Shown here in pieces: positions 49,556 through 62,618 of a DNA stretch of 64,000 bases. This DNA is from Citrus sinensis (Eukaryota > Streptophyta > Magnoliopsida > Sapindales > Rutaceae): the NCBI RefSeq assembly GCF_022201045.2, contig NC_068557.1:5332001-5396000 (forward strand), read 5' to 3'. The notes below the pieces were generated by a model. The model was not told the DNA's origin, ran no database searches, and saw only the letters and a program-made list of their open reading frames with translations. Both the position numbers and the translations under genes were made by a program. Each line of letters begins with the position of its first letter. Within the stretch, counting starts at the first letter, position 1.

Positions 49556-50700
49556 TATAGATATAGATATAGATAGATAGATTGATTGAAAAAATGGTTT
49601 GATTTTCGATTCACGCTATTGAACCAAATAATTGAACCAAAAAATTGGGACAAGTTAATACATTTAAAATGATTTACATGTACCATAATCTATTTGCAGA
49701 TTACACGTCAAACATATGAATATAAGGTAAAAATAAGTAAATTAATATAAGAGATATTGAAAAAAAATTTACAAATGTAAAATAAAAGCACATTATAAGA
49801 TTGATTGTCTTATGTATTGACTGATTTTGTATTCAAATTTAATAATGTTAGTTTTGCATTTATGAGTAAATTAATATAAGAGATACTGAAAAAATTTACA
49901 AATGTAAAATAAAAGCTCATTATAAGATTGATTATCTTATATATTTACTGATTTTATATTTAAATTGAATAATCTTAGTTTTGCATTTCTGTAATATATG
50001 TGATATTTTTATTAAGGATAAAACTTATTCTTAAAATTTAAATTTAAAAAACTATTATTTTAATATTTTTCAAAACTGTTATAAGATGACATAATTTTAC
50101 ATCTCAACGATAACCCCCAAATGATCTCTAAACTACACAATATACTCAAAATCAAATTTAATTTATACTAATATATATATATAGATAGATAGATTTGATC
50201 CACATCAAATAAATATTTCACTTAATTAACTTGCTTAATAATATTTATTTCAATTAATGAATAATTTTTTTTCTTTGCCTAATTAAAGTAAATGAATAAA
50301 ATATTTCTTTACTAAAATTATGTATAAATCATGTTAATTTTTTTTTATAATTAATAATCTTATATAAATTTATTTACTTTATCTTCTATTTATTAATCTT
50401 ACTTTTATTAATCTTACGTGTAATTTATAAAATTTATGTGTTTTCGTATGGATATGGTAACTCATAATTTTAACCATTGTATTAACAAACTGCCATATCA
50501 CTATTGTTTCAATCATCGGATAGTGCCACGTCACTGAAGTAGTGTCGCTGTTGTCGGGAGAGTTGAAACCGTCGTACAAGCGTGAGCGAACTTTCGGTTA
50601 CCGGTTAAGCCATAACCTTTAGCTATCACAACCTTTCCTTCTCCTCCTCGTTGTTCAATTCGGAGACAGAAAAAAAAATTAAACAAAATTACAAAAGAAT
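49556..50700. other. Spacer with a tandem duplication
   Basis: Starts with a (TAGATA)n microsatellite (about 49551-49580). At about 49735-49863 and 49864-49990 a unit of 129 bases is repeated in tandem ('gtaaattaatataagagata', 'aaatgtaaaataaaag', 'cattataagattgatt'). The last 200 bases before 50701 are probably promoter and leader of the OM47-like gene. Confidence 0.55.
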
Positions 50701-53700
50701 ATGGGTAATTGGATGAACAAAGAGCCTCCACCGCCGATGGTACTGGTGCCGCCACTCTTCGATTTTCCTCCTCTCGCAGCCCGTACCAGGTAAGGTTGCA
50801 GCTCAATTCTTTTGACCAATAAATTTTAGGTGACAAACAAATTTGAAAAAAAAAAAAAAGTTAACGCATTGAGTTGAGGCAGGATGTTGGAGTCGTCATA
50901 TAATATGTTGTTTGCGAAGCTAGCTTTGAAGTGTCTCTTTGACGATTATTTTGAAGAAGCAAGGCATTTTAGCACCAGAATTATGTTGAAGCCTATTGAT
51001 GATCCTCATGTCGATATGATTGCAACTGTAATTCCTTTTTTTTTTTTTAACACCATTGAAATATTCTTTTAATTAATTAAAAAATTATTTATTTATATTT
51101 TATGCTGCAGGTTTCTGGTCCACTTGATCATAAACCTGAGGAGAATATTGTGGGAAATGCTCTGTTTCGATGGCAAAGGTGTTCCATTTTTCTTAATTTG
51201 GCTTTGCTTTGCAAGGTTGTGTAATGAAGGCTATGAAAATGCTATTAACCTGTACATTTTAATGCTTTGATTCTATGAACAGGGAGTTGGATGATCCTCA
51301 TACGTTCATGGACCTTTTCGTATCAAACTCTGACCCGTAAGGAACTGTTTAGTTTGAAGTAAAAGTGTTTAATCGATTTATTTTATTGGTTGCTTGCTTC
51401 CAGAGACGAAATTGTTTAAATGTTGCTTGTTGTGCTGTTGTTGTAGTGTTTTACGGATAAGGTCTAGTACTTACTATCCAAAATGGGGCTTTGGAGCATT
51501 TGGCACTATTCCATTACTGATGAAGAAAAGGTGCATTTTTAATCAGTCAAACAATCTTATTTGGATTCCTCATCTTGTTTGTACAAATACTTGTGACTTA
51601 CAAGATGAATGCTCGCTGACAAGCTTAATGTGTTTTGCAGAATATCTTCTGAAGATTATGGTGTCATGGGATTGAGATATGGAACTGGAAATTTGTCTTT
51701 TGGGGCCATGCTTATGCCCTTTGCAAGTATGTGACCAGAATTTATGTAATTGAATCTCTGTCTCTTGAACGTTTGGCTATTGAAGTCTTGGTTCCGTAGG
51801 TTATAGTTATTGTGCAATCATTGCTGTTGTTGGGCTCTAAGGAATTTTTAGAGTAGTATATATGACTTTGCATGTACCTCTACCCTTTTGTTTAGAACAA
51901 ATTCATTTTCAACAAGTTATGCATTTTTCTGTTCCATTTAAATTATATCAATTTTTTGTTGATTAATGCTCAGCTTCATTTGTATTATAGCACTACTCAT
52001 AAATCAATCCTGGTATTATTATGCATGCATTGTGTAGAAGTTTGTTGTCGGCAGGTCTCTGGCAAATTTTTAAATGGTTCTCTTTTATTTGCAAGGTTTC
52101 CTTCAAAACTTATGTCCAGCTGTACAAAATTCAAATTTATTACAAAAATGGATATAAAACTAATTTACTTTCAGTCCTTCGCCCCCTGTCCCATTTCACT
52201 TTTCCCAATCAAATGCAAATTCATTTACCCTTGTTCCTGTCTATTTTGCTTCAGCTCTTGTTGTGAGATTTTAGGGGTTTTTTTTTTTTTTTTTTTTTAA
52301 TTTTACTGACAAGATGAACATTGCTTTCCTTTGCAGTGAAAGATGAGTTGCCTAAGAATGCATGGCTGGTAAGCAAGATGGGAAGGCTTACTGTGGGGGT
52401 GCAGTATGAGCCACAGTGTAAGTTCCTCACTGATTAGCTTCTTTTTGTAGAGAACTTCAAGCTTAGTCCATTACATTTGTTTGATAAATTTCTGATTCAT
52501 TTCTTGAAGTTGAAGAATTGTCTCTTCAGTATTGAATAAATTTTGTTGTCCTGTGTTTGTGTCTTTCCCTGTCCTTTTCTGAAGTATACATGCTTGAAAT
52601 TTCTCACTGAATGTAATGCTAAGATGTAATCATTAGGTTTTGAGTTCTTGCTGTTCATATTTTGCAAGTTATAAGTTGCTCTGTTTGTTACATTTGTTAG
52701 TTAAATTTATGATTAACTTCTTCAAGTTGAACAATTGTCTGTTCAGTCTTGAGTAAAATTCAGCTATACTCCTGTGTTTTGTATATCTGAACAAATAAGT
52801 AAAAATTTGTTAACCTTTGTTTCTTCCCCTTTCATTTCTGAAAATAAATATGTTCATACTAGAAATTTCTCATTGAGAGTAATGCTACTAGTATAATCAT
52901 TAGGTTTGGAGTTCGTGCTTGAAATTTCTCAATTCATATTTCTAATTGAGTTCTCGCTACAAGTACTTCATGAAAAAATGTTTCATGCGGTATGCTTAGA
53001 TGATAAGCTGGAGGGATCTCTTTAGCTGGTAGTGAAAAATTTCAATAGGACTCACTTCTATTGTTCACTTCGTTGTTAGATGGAGGCAAAGAAGATGCAA
53101 AATATAAAAACTTAATGAATTGGAGTTATGCTATTGGATATGGAGTTGGATCAGGCAGTCCATTGAGCCCTTCGTTCAATTTTGGCCTTGAACTTGCTAA
53201 AAGTTCGGTGGTTAGTCTTCTCAGTGCTTCTTAATTTATTTCTAGATCTGCATTTTCTCCCGGCAAGTTTGTTTATCATTCCTAAAAGTTTTCTGTTACT
53301 ACTCATCAAATGTTTCAAAATGTTTATTTGTTACTTTTGAGTGAAAATTTATACTAAGTTTCAACTGCAGTTCATTGCCTCATTCTATCAACACGTGGTT
53401 GTCCAAAGACGGGTATGATTCCTCATGTCATCTTTTGTCTTTTGAGTCTTTATTCTCATTTCTGTATCTGCATTGACGTGATGCGTGTGTGTGTAATTTT
53501 TTTTTTTTTTTTTGGGGGCAACATATGGTTCCTTTTTTTTGCACATTGCAAGAGTAGATATCAACCTAAATTCATTTGAAATACTCGTTTTCATTGAATT
53601 ATCTGCTAACATAATTTTGGAATGCTCACTTGCAATATGTTTGATTTATGTAGAAGAAGGAATAGAAATATGTCAAATCATCTACCAAGTCTCTTTTCAA

Positions 53701-55318
53701 TGTGAAATTTGCTACATTAAAATATTATATAATTTGAGGAGAGATTTATGCACATGCACCTTATTCTAAGATACTGGGAATCAAGGATTTAGAGTAATGT
53801 ACTTGAACTCATTGTATGGTTATGCAATTTGAAGCTAAATTCTCACAATTTTAATGATTTGCTTAAACTATTTGGCCTACTTCTAGGAAGCTGGTCCATG
53901 TGATGTCATGCCAGTAGAAGATAATTTCTGTTTTGTTGCAGTATAATTATGATTCTTGCTATCTTTTTCCATTAGTATCCTTGATGGTGGTTTTTTGTTG
54001 TCTAGTTTTGCAATTCGGTACTGACAAATCTTTGAACTGCTCCAAAACTAAACAGGTGAAGAATCCTCTTGAAGAAGATGAAATAGTTGGAATTACAAAT
54101 TATATTGACTTTGGCTTTGAGTTGCAGACAAGGTATTTCCAGTAAATAAATAATTTATAATCAATTTCTTGACACCCGATATTAATACAATCATGTTTTA
54201 AAGGATTGATGATGCCAAAACAGCAAACAACATCCCGGAATCCTCCTTTCAGGTGGCTGCATCCTGGCAGGCCAATAAAAACTTCTTGCTGAAGGTTGTA
54301 TTAATAATCTTGTGCTTGAAGTATGGATCACATCACTACCTCAGCTCCAATGAAATATCCACATTTTTTCTTTGCAGGGAAAGGTCGGACCTCTCAGCTC
54401 ATCAGTAGCGATGGCATTTAAGTCATGGTGGAAACCTTCTTTCACTTTCAGCATTTCAGGTATCTCTAGCTGGTGTATAATTTCATTCTTCCATTTCAAG
54501 GTTTCCTTTTAATTGGTCATGTCAATGGGATTCATGAACCTAACCTGCAAGCAATTATGGGATTCTATCTTTACTGTATTCAACATTCCATCAGTAGTAT
54601 TTTCTTACAAAACCTTTAGGTTTTCCTGTGAATTCTCAAATATTCCATGGAAACCCCCAATGCAGGCATTCCCACGGTTTTCATTCTGTCTGTGATTATG
54701 TCACTTGAGCATACTTTGTACATGATGGTTGGAGAAATAAAATTATCTAAACTCTGTTGCTGACTTAGGTTTTTATCAAGGAGCTTCTCAAAGATTTTCA
54801 TTTTCTTCTTGTTGGTCTCAAATTAAGCTCAGTAGGAAATTTGTTTCTTGTTTAAACTTGTAGTCATTTTCATGTGTACCTGTTGCGACTTAGAAACTTG
54901 TTTGTGAATAATAAAAATGACAAATACGATGAAAGACATTGAATATCTGTAAACACCTATTATGTTGCAGCTACTAAAGACCGAGTTGTTGGAAAGACAT
55001 CATATGGATTTGGCATACGAGTTGAAAATCTTCGAGAAGCAAGGTATATTAGTCTGTTTATTGTCATCTCTCAATCACATATATAATCTTCAGCATCTCC
55101 GGGTCAATGTTGTTTATTCTGACATGTAATGGAGCTCTGTATCTTGCAGTTATCAAAGAGCCGATCCAAATTTTGTAATGCTGACACCGAGCAAAGAGCA
55201 CCTGGCAGAGGGTATGGTATGGAAAACAGGCAGGAGACCCATGCTACAATCAGATGTAAATGCCGGAAATTTTGAAGGATTACCCAAGGAATTAAGGCCA
55301 TTGGGAAAAATTTTGTAA
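50701..55318 (+). CDS. OM47: Mitochondrial outer-membrane beta-barrel protein, OM47-like, 14 exons
   Basis: Exons: 50701-50789, 50883-51027, 51111-51178, 51283-51336, 51447-51530, 51641-51726, 52337-52417, 53080-53210, 53371-53412, 54056-54132, 54204-54294, 54378-54459, 54971-55043, 55150-55318. All 13 introns are GT-AG and the total is 423 residues. There is no N-terminal targeting peptide. The middle and C-terminal parts show alternating polar and hydrophobic stretches ending in aromatic or Gly residues (NWSYAIGYGVGSG, YIDFGFELQTR, FTFSISATKD, TSYGFGIRVEN), as in transmembrane beta-strands. It resembles, from memory, Arabidopsis At3g27930 (OM47), a distant VDAC-related outer-membrane protein linked to senescence. 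Its neighbour DEG1 starts only 332 bases downstream on the same strand, as in Arabidopsis. Function here is inferred from that match. Confidence 0.85.
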
Positions 55319-55650
55319 ATTGCTATTCTTTATCCCTTCTCTAAGAAAGAAAATTTTGCAGCACGACACCGTTAGAGGAAATTGTCTTTTGATCTGTAGA
55401 TCATTCTTCCGCTCTTAAAAATTATATGATTAATTCATTTTTAAAAAATAATTTTAAAATTAATAATATTAAATCTGTCTGTTATTTTATTTTATTTTTT
55501 CCATTGGCCAAAAAAAAAATGTGGCTATCCAATGAGATGAAAGCGTGATCATCAAAGATTGCCCAACAGGGGGCAGTATGGGGCCCAGAGAGACAACGGT
55601 AGAAGGATTATCAACCATAATCGTTAATCCCTTGGGTCGAAAGCCAGAAG

Positions 55651-58600
55651 ATGGCTTATTCACTCATTTCTTCCAGTACGTTCTTACTCTCTCGCTCCCC
55701 AAACACGACGCTAGCTCCGCTCAATAAACACAATTTCCCTCTCAGACCATCACGGGCACGTGCCACTGCTGCTACTATCATTTGCTGCAGCAACTCTCCA
55801 ACAACATCCGCCACTCGCTCAATTGTCTCAAAGCTGTTACTGTTCACTAAGCCGTCATCCTCCGCCTCTTCGGCTTTTGAATCACTCTTCGTATTCTGCG
55901 GTTCTGTGGTTCTATCTTTCACTCTCCTCTTCTCCAACGTTGATTCCGCGTCGGCTTTCGTCGTCACTCCGCAACGTAAGCTTCAAACCGACGAACTCGC
56001 TACCGTTCGTCTCTTTCAAGAGAACACTCCTTCTGTTGTTAATATCACCAATCTTGCTGCCAGGTATTATTATTATTAAATTTAACTTAATTTAAAATGT
56101 AGTTCTTTCAAGAATTTTAAGTTGAAATTTGGTTTGCTGATCAAATTATTAATAATGTTGTAGGCAGGATGCATTTACACTGGATGTGTTGGAGGTCCCA
56201 CAAGGATCCGGTTCGGGTTTTGTCTGGGATTCCAAAGGTCACGTTGTCACCAATTATCATGTGATTCGTGGTGCTTCTGATATCAGGTTGGTTTTCTTTC
56301 TTTCATTTTTTTTTTATTGTTTTTTATTTCTGTGCAACTGTCATTTTCCCCTTGGTTTGGAAACATAGCGTATGTGGATTAAAGTTTCCTTAATTTACAT
56401 ATATCTTAGTTTCTTGTTAAAACAAATAAATTTGGTGGCCTGACATTGGATGCTGTTATGGACATTGAAGTAGTACCTCCATAATCCTTCACACTACGAG
56501 GCAAGAGGGCAAATGATGATTCTATTTAAAAATGAATTAAATCAGCTTTGTAAATGCTGGCCCTGCAAGCAGTGCTGTGATATCACACAACTTTTCTCAC
56601 TAGTTATTAGCTCATTATAATAATATTGATTACATGTAGCAGGATGATTAAGAAGCCATTGCCTTGGTGTAATGGTGTAAGTCTGGATCTAAAATCTACA
56701 TGTTTAAGGGCGAGGACATCCTTCTTAGATCCTGTTGGGAATAATACTTGATAATAACCTGTTTCTTTTTATTTTCTATGGCGTAGCATGACTTTGTGTT
56801 TTGTGCAAAGTGAATTTCAATGTAATTAGTTAGAGATGGCAAAAATGCTCGGCTCAGGTGTTTCAGATCAGGATTTGCCTGACTAGGGCATGTTTTCTTA
56901 ATAGTCGGGCCAGGCTGCCCAAAAGCCGGATAAATACATTAAAATTAAACAATATTTTATTTTAATTAAAATAATATTTTAATGTTTATTTAACCAATTC
57001 ATAACTTGTATTTAAAGTTTAAAATACTTTAAGCCCAAATTTTAAAGCTTAATCTAATAAAAAAAAATTTATAATCTATAATTATGTAATAGTGCATTTT
57101 TTTTAAAAAAAATTGCAAAATATAAGATTTGGGCTTTATGCTTGGCCCAATAAAGGACATGCTTGGACTGGACTCCGGCTTTGCCAAGCCTCGAGCCCGA
57201 CATTTTGCCATCCCTATATTTAGTCTTTAAGCTGAATGACCGTGCTTCCTTGATGCATGAGTTTCTTTGTGGTAATACATGTTGAGTTAAAGTAATGTTT
57301 TGCAGTAGATTCTGGGATGTCGTTACTTTTGGCTTTCGTGATTAATTGCGCTAGTGATTTACAGGGTCACTTTTGCTGATCAATCAGCTTATGATGCGAA
57401 AATTGTTGGATTTGACCAAGACAAGGATGTTGCTGTGTTGCGTATTGATGCACCGAAAGATAAATTAAGACCTATTCCTATTGGTGTCTCTGCAGACTTG
57501 CTTGTTGGTCAGAAAGTATATGCTATTGGCAACCCCGTAAGTATGGTCTTCCATTTACTTGCTGAATATTATATACAATGGCAAAGTTGGATAACGTCTT
57601 TCTTTTTACATAAGCGTTGGAGATGATCAGTAGTGATCCCCAGATCAAACTAAGTGGCATGCAGAATTATAAAAAATATCATCAAGTTTTTATCTACTGG
57701 GAAGACAATTAGTTACCTTTGAAAATGTGGATGTTTCAATTAAGATGTTTGAGGAGTTATTTTGAAATAAAGCAGTATTTGAATGCTCTCTCTCTCTCCA
57801 CTTTAAGGCCAAAATTGTTTTCAAGAAGATGGCCTAGAAGATCAGTATAGTGCTTTTTCATTTATCAGGACTATTTCGTAATGTCTGAATTCTGATAGTT
57901 TTCTAAAGGCATCGACTGTCATTGTTGTTTTCTACACAGTCTGAAGATTTGATTTCCATATAAATTTGGTTCCCACTTTTAACTTGACATAGAAGCTTTT
58001 GATTGATACTTTGCCATAATATCCTGATCATGGCATATAAGTTTCATAAGTTCTTCTTAGTTGAAAATCTCATTCCTGTGTCCATATTTTTGTTTGCAGT
58101 TTGGACTCGACCATACCCTTACAACTGGCGTGATCAGGTAACTACATGAAAGTTTATATTCTTACCTCAAGTATATTTGACGTCTTTATAATATTACTAC
58201 ATTTGAAATTTCGTTGTAAGTTTAGGTCAATCAGCCATGTTTTGCTGCTGGAATTATATTTTAATGCTTTTACAATTTGCTGAAATGATTTCTTTTGTTT
58301 TGTATTGTTTCGTTTCCAATTTTGCCCTTCATTATTTGTGGAGCCCCCCCCCCCCCCCCCCACAAACCAAAAAGAAAATAAATAAAGGAAAATAGTATGT
58401 AATTTATATTTCTATCAAAAAGTACAAAAAACTGAGATGGACTAGAATCCTCTGCCAGACTTACTAATTGGGCTCTATATATATTGATTGGAAGGCTTCG
58501 AAAAAGAACTGCATATGTTACTAACAAGATTAGAAGTTTATATATGTAGGTAGAGAAGAAGTTCCATACAAATTAGCAATTAAGCAATTCTCTTCTTCAT

Positions 58601-60423
58601 ATATGTACCAATAATTTTTTAGGAAGCATATAAGTCAAATTAATACCTTATGATCTGGGACGAGTTAGGTTTATTTAGTAGGATCATTTTAGCTTGATAG
58701 AGCCGGATTTTGTTCTCCACTTTCTTTTCTATATATTGGTTGTGTCACCTCATTTATCCATCATCAATCTATAATGTAACAATAAATTCAAGATATGAAT
58801 GTTTATTGGCCTATGCATTAAACTATGTCATTTGCTAATGTATTCTTTATCTTCGCTGTAGTGGGCTTCGTAGGGAAATCAGTTCTGCAGCCACTGGCCG
58901 TCCAATTCAGGATGTTATACAAACTGATGCGGCCATTAATCCTGGTAATAGTGGAGGGCCACTTTTAGATAGTTCAGGAAGCCTAATTGGAATAAATACA
59001 GCTATATACTCTCCATCTGGTGCATCCTCTGGTGTTGGATTTTCGATTCCAGTTGACACTGTGAGTTATCATCGTGAACTTGGTTTTGGTTTTGTTGGAG
59101 AGAACTTTGTATCTATTCTAATTGTAAACTTGAGAAACAAACTTATATTTCTTTTAATGCCCGAGAGAAGTTTAGTGATCTATATTCTTATTTATCCAGG
59201 TAAATGGCATTGTCGATCAACTAGTTAAGTTTGGTAAGGTCACACGACCTATTTTAGGGATTAAGTTCGCACCTGATCAATCTGTGGAGCAGTTAGGTGT
59301 AAGTGGAGTGCTCGTCTTAGATGCTCCTCCAAACGGTCCTGCTGGCAAAGCAGTATGCCTAATTTCTTTCTTTTTTCCTTTTTTTATTGGCCTATTTTTT
59401 TCCTTTTTTCCTCCTGTATAAATAAACTAATATTCTATTAGATAAAATACTAGGCTAGATATTTCTTTTCACCTGATTTTCAGATTAGTTAAAGGTTTCA
59501 CACAAGTACAACTGATCAATCTTTATCTATAGGGCTTGCTATCAACCAAACGCGATGCCTATGGCAGACTTATTTTGGGTGACATCATAACATCTGTGAA
59601 TGGAAAAAAGGTCTCCAATGGCAGCGACTTGTACAGAATTCTTGACCAATGTAAAGTTGGAGATGAGGTATCTTGTTTTACATTTCTTTGACTTACTCAT
59701 GTTACCTTTCTTCTTGGTGGAGAACTTGGGAGCAGTCTCAGATAATTTCTAGTTTTCATAAAGGGATTTTCGATTTCGATAAGAATGAGATTGGTGAGTC
59801 TAATGTGCTTTGTCAAGTGATAAAATTTAAGAAAGTGGAAAAAAAATTCTCCTAAATTTGAAGGTCTACACGTTGTTTTATTTTTTCCTTTTTTATTTTT
59901 TTATCATAGTTTTGATGGATGATTCTATATTTTATGGGATGTGAGAGGCACTGGACCATACTAACACTGGTAAAAGAAAAATTAATTCAACCTCTGATTC
60001 TATTCTTCTTGCCTCTTTACTTAACTTTCTTGTAGTTATTGTTACAAGGTATAAAGCAACCACCAGTGCTGAGTGACAATCTTAGGCTATTGTGGTCGGA
60101 AGAAAGACCTGTTAGACAGATGCTCTGTGGTTATGTCTCAGAGAACTGTTTCCCTTGAAGTTATGGTGGACAGAAGCTACTGTAATAAAGTTTTTAACTG
60201 TACTGTTATAGTCTAATATCTAAGCTGCTTCAGGAATGATATATACATTAGTATCAAGAGTGAAAGATGGGTCTTAATATTCTGTAATATTATTGCTAAT
60301 TTGTTTATTCGTCCGTGTATAACACTATGAATTGTTTGATATCAGGTGATTGTTGAGGTATTGCGCGGAGATCAGAAGGAGAAGATTCCGGTAAAACTTG
60401 AACCAAAACCAGATGAGACTTAA
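55651..60423 (+). CDS. DEG1: Chloroplast DEG1 (HtrA-type) serine protease, eight exons
   Basis: Exons: 55651-56063, 56164-56286, 57365-57536, 58100-58137, 58862-59060, 59200-59352, 59533-59667, 60346-60423. All GT-AG, 436 residues. Residues 1-65 are Ser/Thr/Arg-rich like a plastid transit peptide. A hydrophobic segment near 82-100 followed by SASAF looks like a thylakoid lumen signal. The catalytic triad is complete: His170 (TNYHVI), Asp200 (DKDVAV) and Ser279 (NPGNSGG). One PDZ domain follows, about 316-436. DEG1 forms hexamers in the thylakoid lumen and degrades damaged photosystem II D1 fragments and other lumenal proteins. Intron 2 carries a small hAT insertion and intron 4 a run of 18 C. 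Confidence 0.95.
56831..57216. mobile_element. hAT element inside DEG1 intron 2
   Basis: 386 bases, ends TAGAGATGGCAAAAAT and inverted ATTTTGCCATCCCTA. The flanks are TAATTAGT and TATTTAGT, seven of eight identical. It has the same type of ends as the larger element at 38933. It has no transposase. It lies fully inside an intron and does not disturb the splice sites. Confidence 0.82.
58344..58361 (+). repeat. Run of 18 C in DEG1 intron 4
   Basis: An uninterrupted homopolymer, the only long C or G run in the window. It will be length-unstable in amplification and sequencing. Confidence 0.95.
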
Positions 60424-62330
60424 TATGCCAAAAGGTTGGGTTTGTATATTTAAGTGTAGCACATATACCATAAAAATGCCATTGTAGTTGTGCATCAATT
60501 GTTTTACCAAAACTGGTCTTTTCTTGTACATATTTCAGCAATTGTAATATCAAGATTCCACTAAATTGATAAGCTAAATTGTCATCTCATTTTTCATCCT
60601 ACTTTTAGAAAAGACAAAATACAGATTACATGAAATTTTCCGATTAGAGTTCCTCATTTCTTAACAAAGACCAACTATTCAAAATTGGTAGAGGATCTTG
60701 ATTGTCTTTGGCAAGTCAACATGGTCAGTCTGCCCATTGATTATTAGGTGCATATAATGATTAAATGATTCATTCATTGTTCATATAACTTTTTATATTC
60801 TCATGGCTTCACCGCCCGATATAAGTGGGTGGTGTTCAAGTGAAAGGCTGTAAATGATATTGATGAAGGGTAACACGCTGCCCAAGCTGCAATGTCGCTC
60901 AATTATTTTCTCCTCACTTAGGCCTAATTTGTATGATGGTATCCAAAGCTTGACAAATTCTACGAGCCAAGTAATTTTAGGGTTTATTTTACATGCCTAA
61001 AGCTATTAAATAGGAGTGAGTGGGATTGGAGTTCTCTCATGATTTGAGCAAGTTTTTTCTGAAGTAAAATGTAAGTTTTGATCACACGCGATTTTAAATA
61101 CATACACGGTATAAAATCTTAGAAATTTTTAAGAAACCTTTCAGAACCTCAAAAGAACCTAACTCTTGAGTATTTTACTAAAGGAATTTTTTTTTTTTAA
61201 TTTAACTATTTTAGTGGTTTTACTTTTCACTCAAAATTAATAATAATAACAATAACAAGAGGACTACTTTACAGCTACCGTAAGGTGTAGTCTTCTCACG
61301 CAAACAGTACCCGCCGTGAGCTCAAGTGAGATTCATGGCCAAGTTTGTGAGAGAGCTGCACCTTGCCGCAGGTGTAAGGGAGCAAGCTCCTAATGATAAT
61401 AATAATATTTTATTGATAATTCAAGTGCAAATGAAAGTGATATCAAATAAAGAAATAGCCACTTTTGCACAGATTTCTGCTTGACCATTAAAAGGCAGCC
61501 GGCAGTAACTACCCAATTAAAACTTATACAGAACCATGGTGCAGAAACAAATGGTCCTATCCGATTTCGTTTAACTGGCAAGAACGGGGTGGCAACGGGG
61601 TGGCCAAAACTAGAACAGTTTTTAATGAAAGAAAATTGACACATAGAAACTTGGATGAGATAGACTCACCACTTAAATATAAGTATGTCCAGTGATGTTT
61701 TGGCAGACATGAGTTCTATTAACTTTTCCATATAAAAATTCTATGAATTCAACAGTAGAATTCATTAGTGGTCTACTTTTAGATTTGCAATGCTACCTCA
61801 TGACAAAACAGCATTAGACAAGCTTACTACTACCGTATGGTCCTATAATGAATCCACTAATGGTTTTCCTTTTGAACCTACTACTCTAGCGCATGTAATA
61901 GTAGTATTATAGTGGTGATTTTTGTCTCATCTAAGTTTTTCTCCTATTAATGACACAATACAAAATTTCTAAATAATATTATTTATAGTGATGCTACATT
62001 AGTTTGAATAGAAATAATTTAGTATTACCTTAAAAAAAATAAAAAGAAAAAGAAAAGCAAACCCTTATGTAAAGAGAAATGAATATAGAAAAAGAGCAAG
62101 AAAAATAAATTAAAAAAAAAAAAGCATTGCTGGTATCAATGTTGTAATAAATTAAAGAATCATTGATGAATCCACGAACGTCAAATGTATCAAGATGTGT
62201 GCCATGCCAACTCTGGGGAGTAGTAACTCATCCAAAAATCAGAATTATTTAAAGTTTTTTTTTTTAATAATATTATATAATATAATGTTACTAATATTCC
62301 ATCATCATCAGTTAGTCAGTAAGCAGAGTG
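60424..62330. other. Intergenic DNA between DEG1 and MYB
   Basis: Starts with the DEG1 3' UTR. Contains a foldback MITE (61267-61384) and the promoter region of the MYB gene. A minus-strand open frame at 61390-61644 has no family motif and is not called. Confidence 0.4.
61267..61384. mobile_element. Foldback MITE, same family as 15038-15148
   Basis: The left arm is CTACTTTACAGCTACCGTAA GGTGTAGTCTTCTCACG, and the inverted right arm reads CCTTACACCTGCGG CAAGGTGCAGCTCTCTCAC. Both share the CTTACA..n..GTAAGGT.CAG.CTCTCAC layout with the 15-kb element. Confidence 0.55.
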
Positions 62331-62340
62331 TATATATAAA
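62331..62340 (+). promoter_or_regulatory. TATA box of the MYB gene
   Basis: TATATATAAA, about 90 bases upstream of the ATG at 62430. Confidence 0.6.
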
Positions 62341-62429
62341 TAAATAGAAGGTCGTCATTTCGTAGAAGTGTCGAGTGCAAAAAAGCTACGCAACAGATAC
62401 TGGCAATTAATTCTCTCGCAGCAGTGACA

Positions 62430-62584
62430 ATGACAAAAACAAAAGCAAAAGAAGGGCAAGAAGAGAAACATGATGATCAATATTACAAGAAAGGCTTATG
62501 GACGGTGGAAGAAGACAAGCTACTGGTTGATTACGTGAAGGTTCATGGCAAAGGACAATGGAATCGTATTGCCAAGATAACAGG

Positions 62585-62618
<34 letters not shown>

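Noticed and set aside
56641..56710. tRNA-like A-box (TGGTGTAATGG) in DEG1 intron 2
   Set aside because: No clear B box at the right distance and no cloverleaf; a SINE relic is possible but not supported.
61390..61644. Minus-strand frame of 84 codons downstream of DEG1
   Set aside because: No recognisable domain; it ends in a Tyr run from an ATA/ATT microsatellite.
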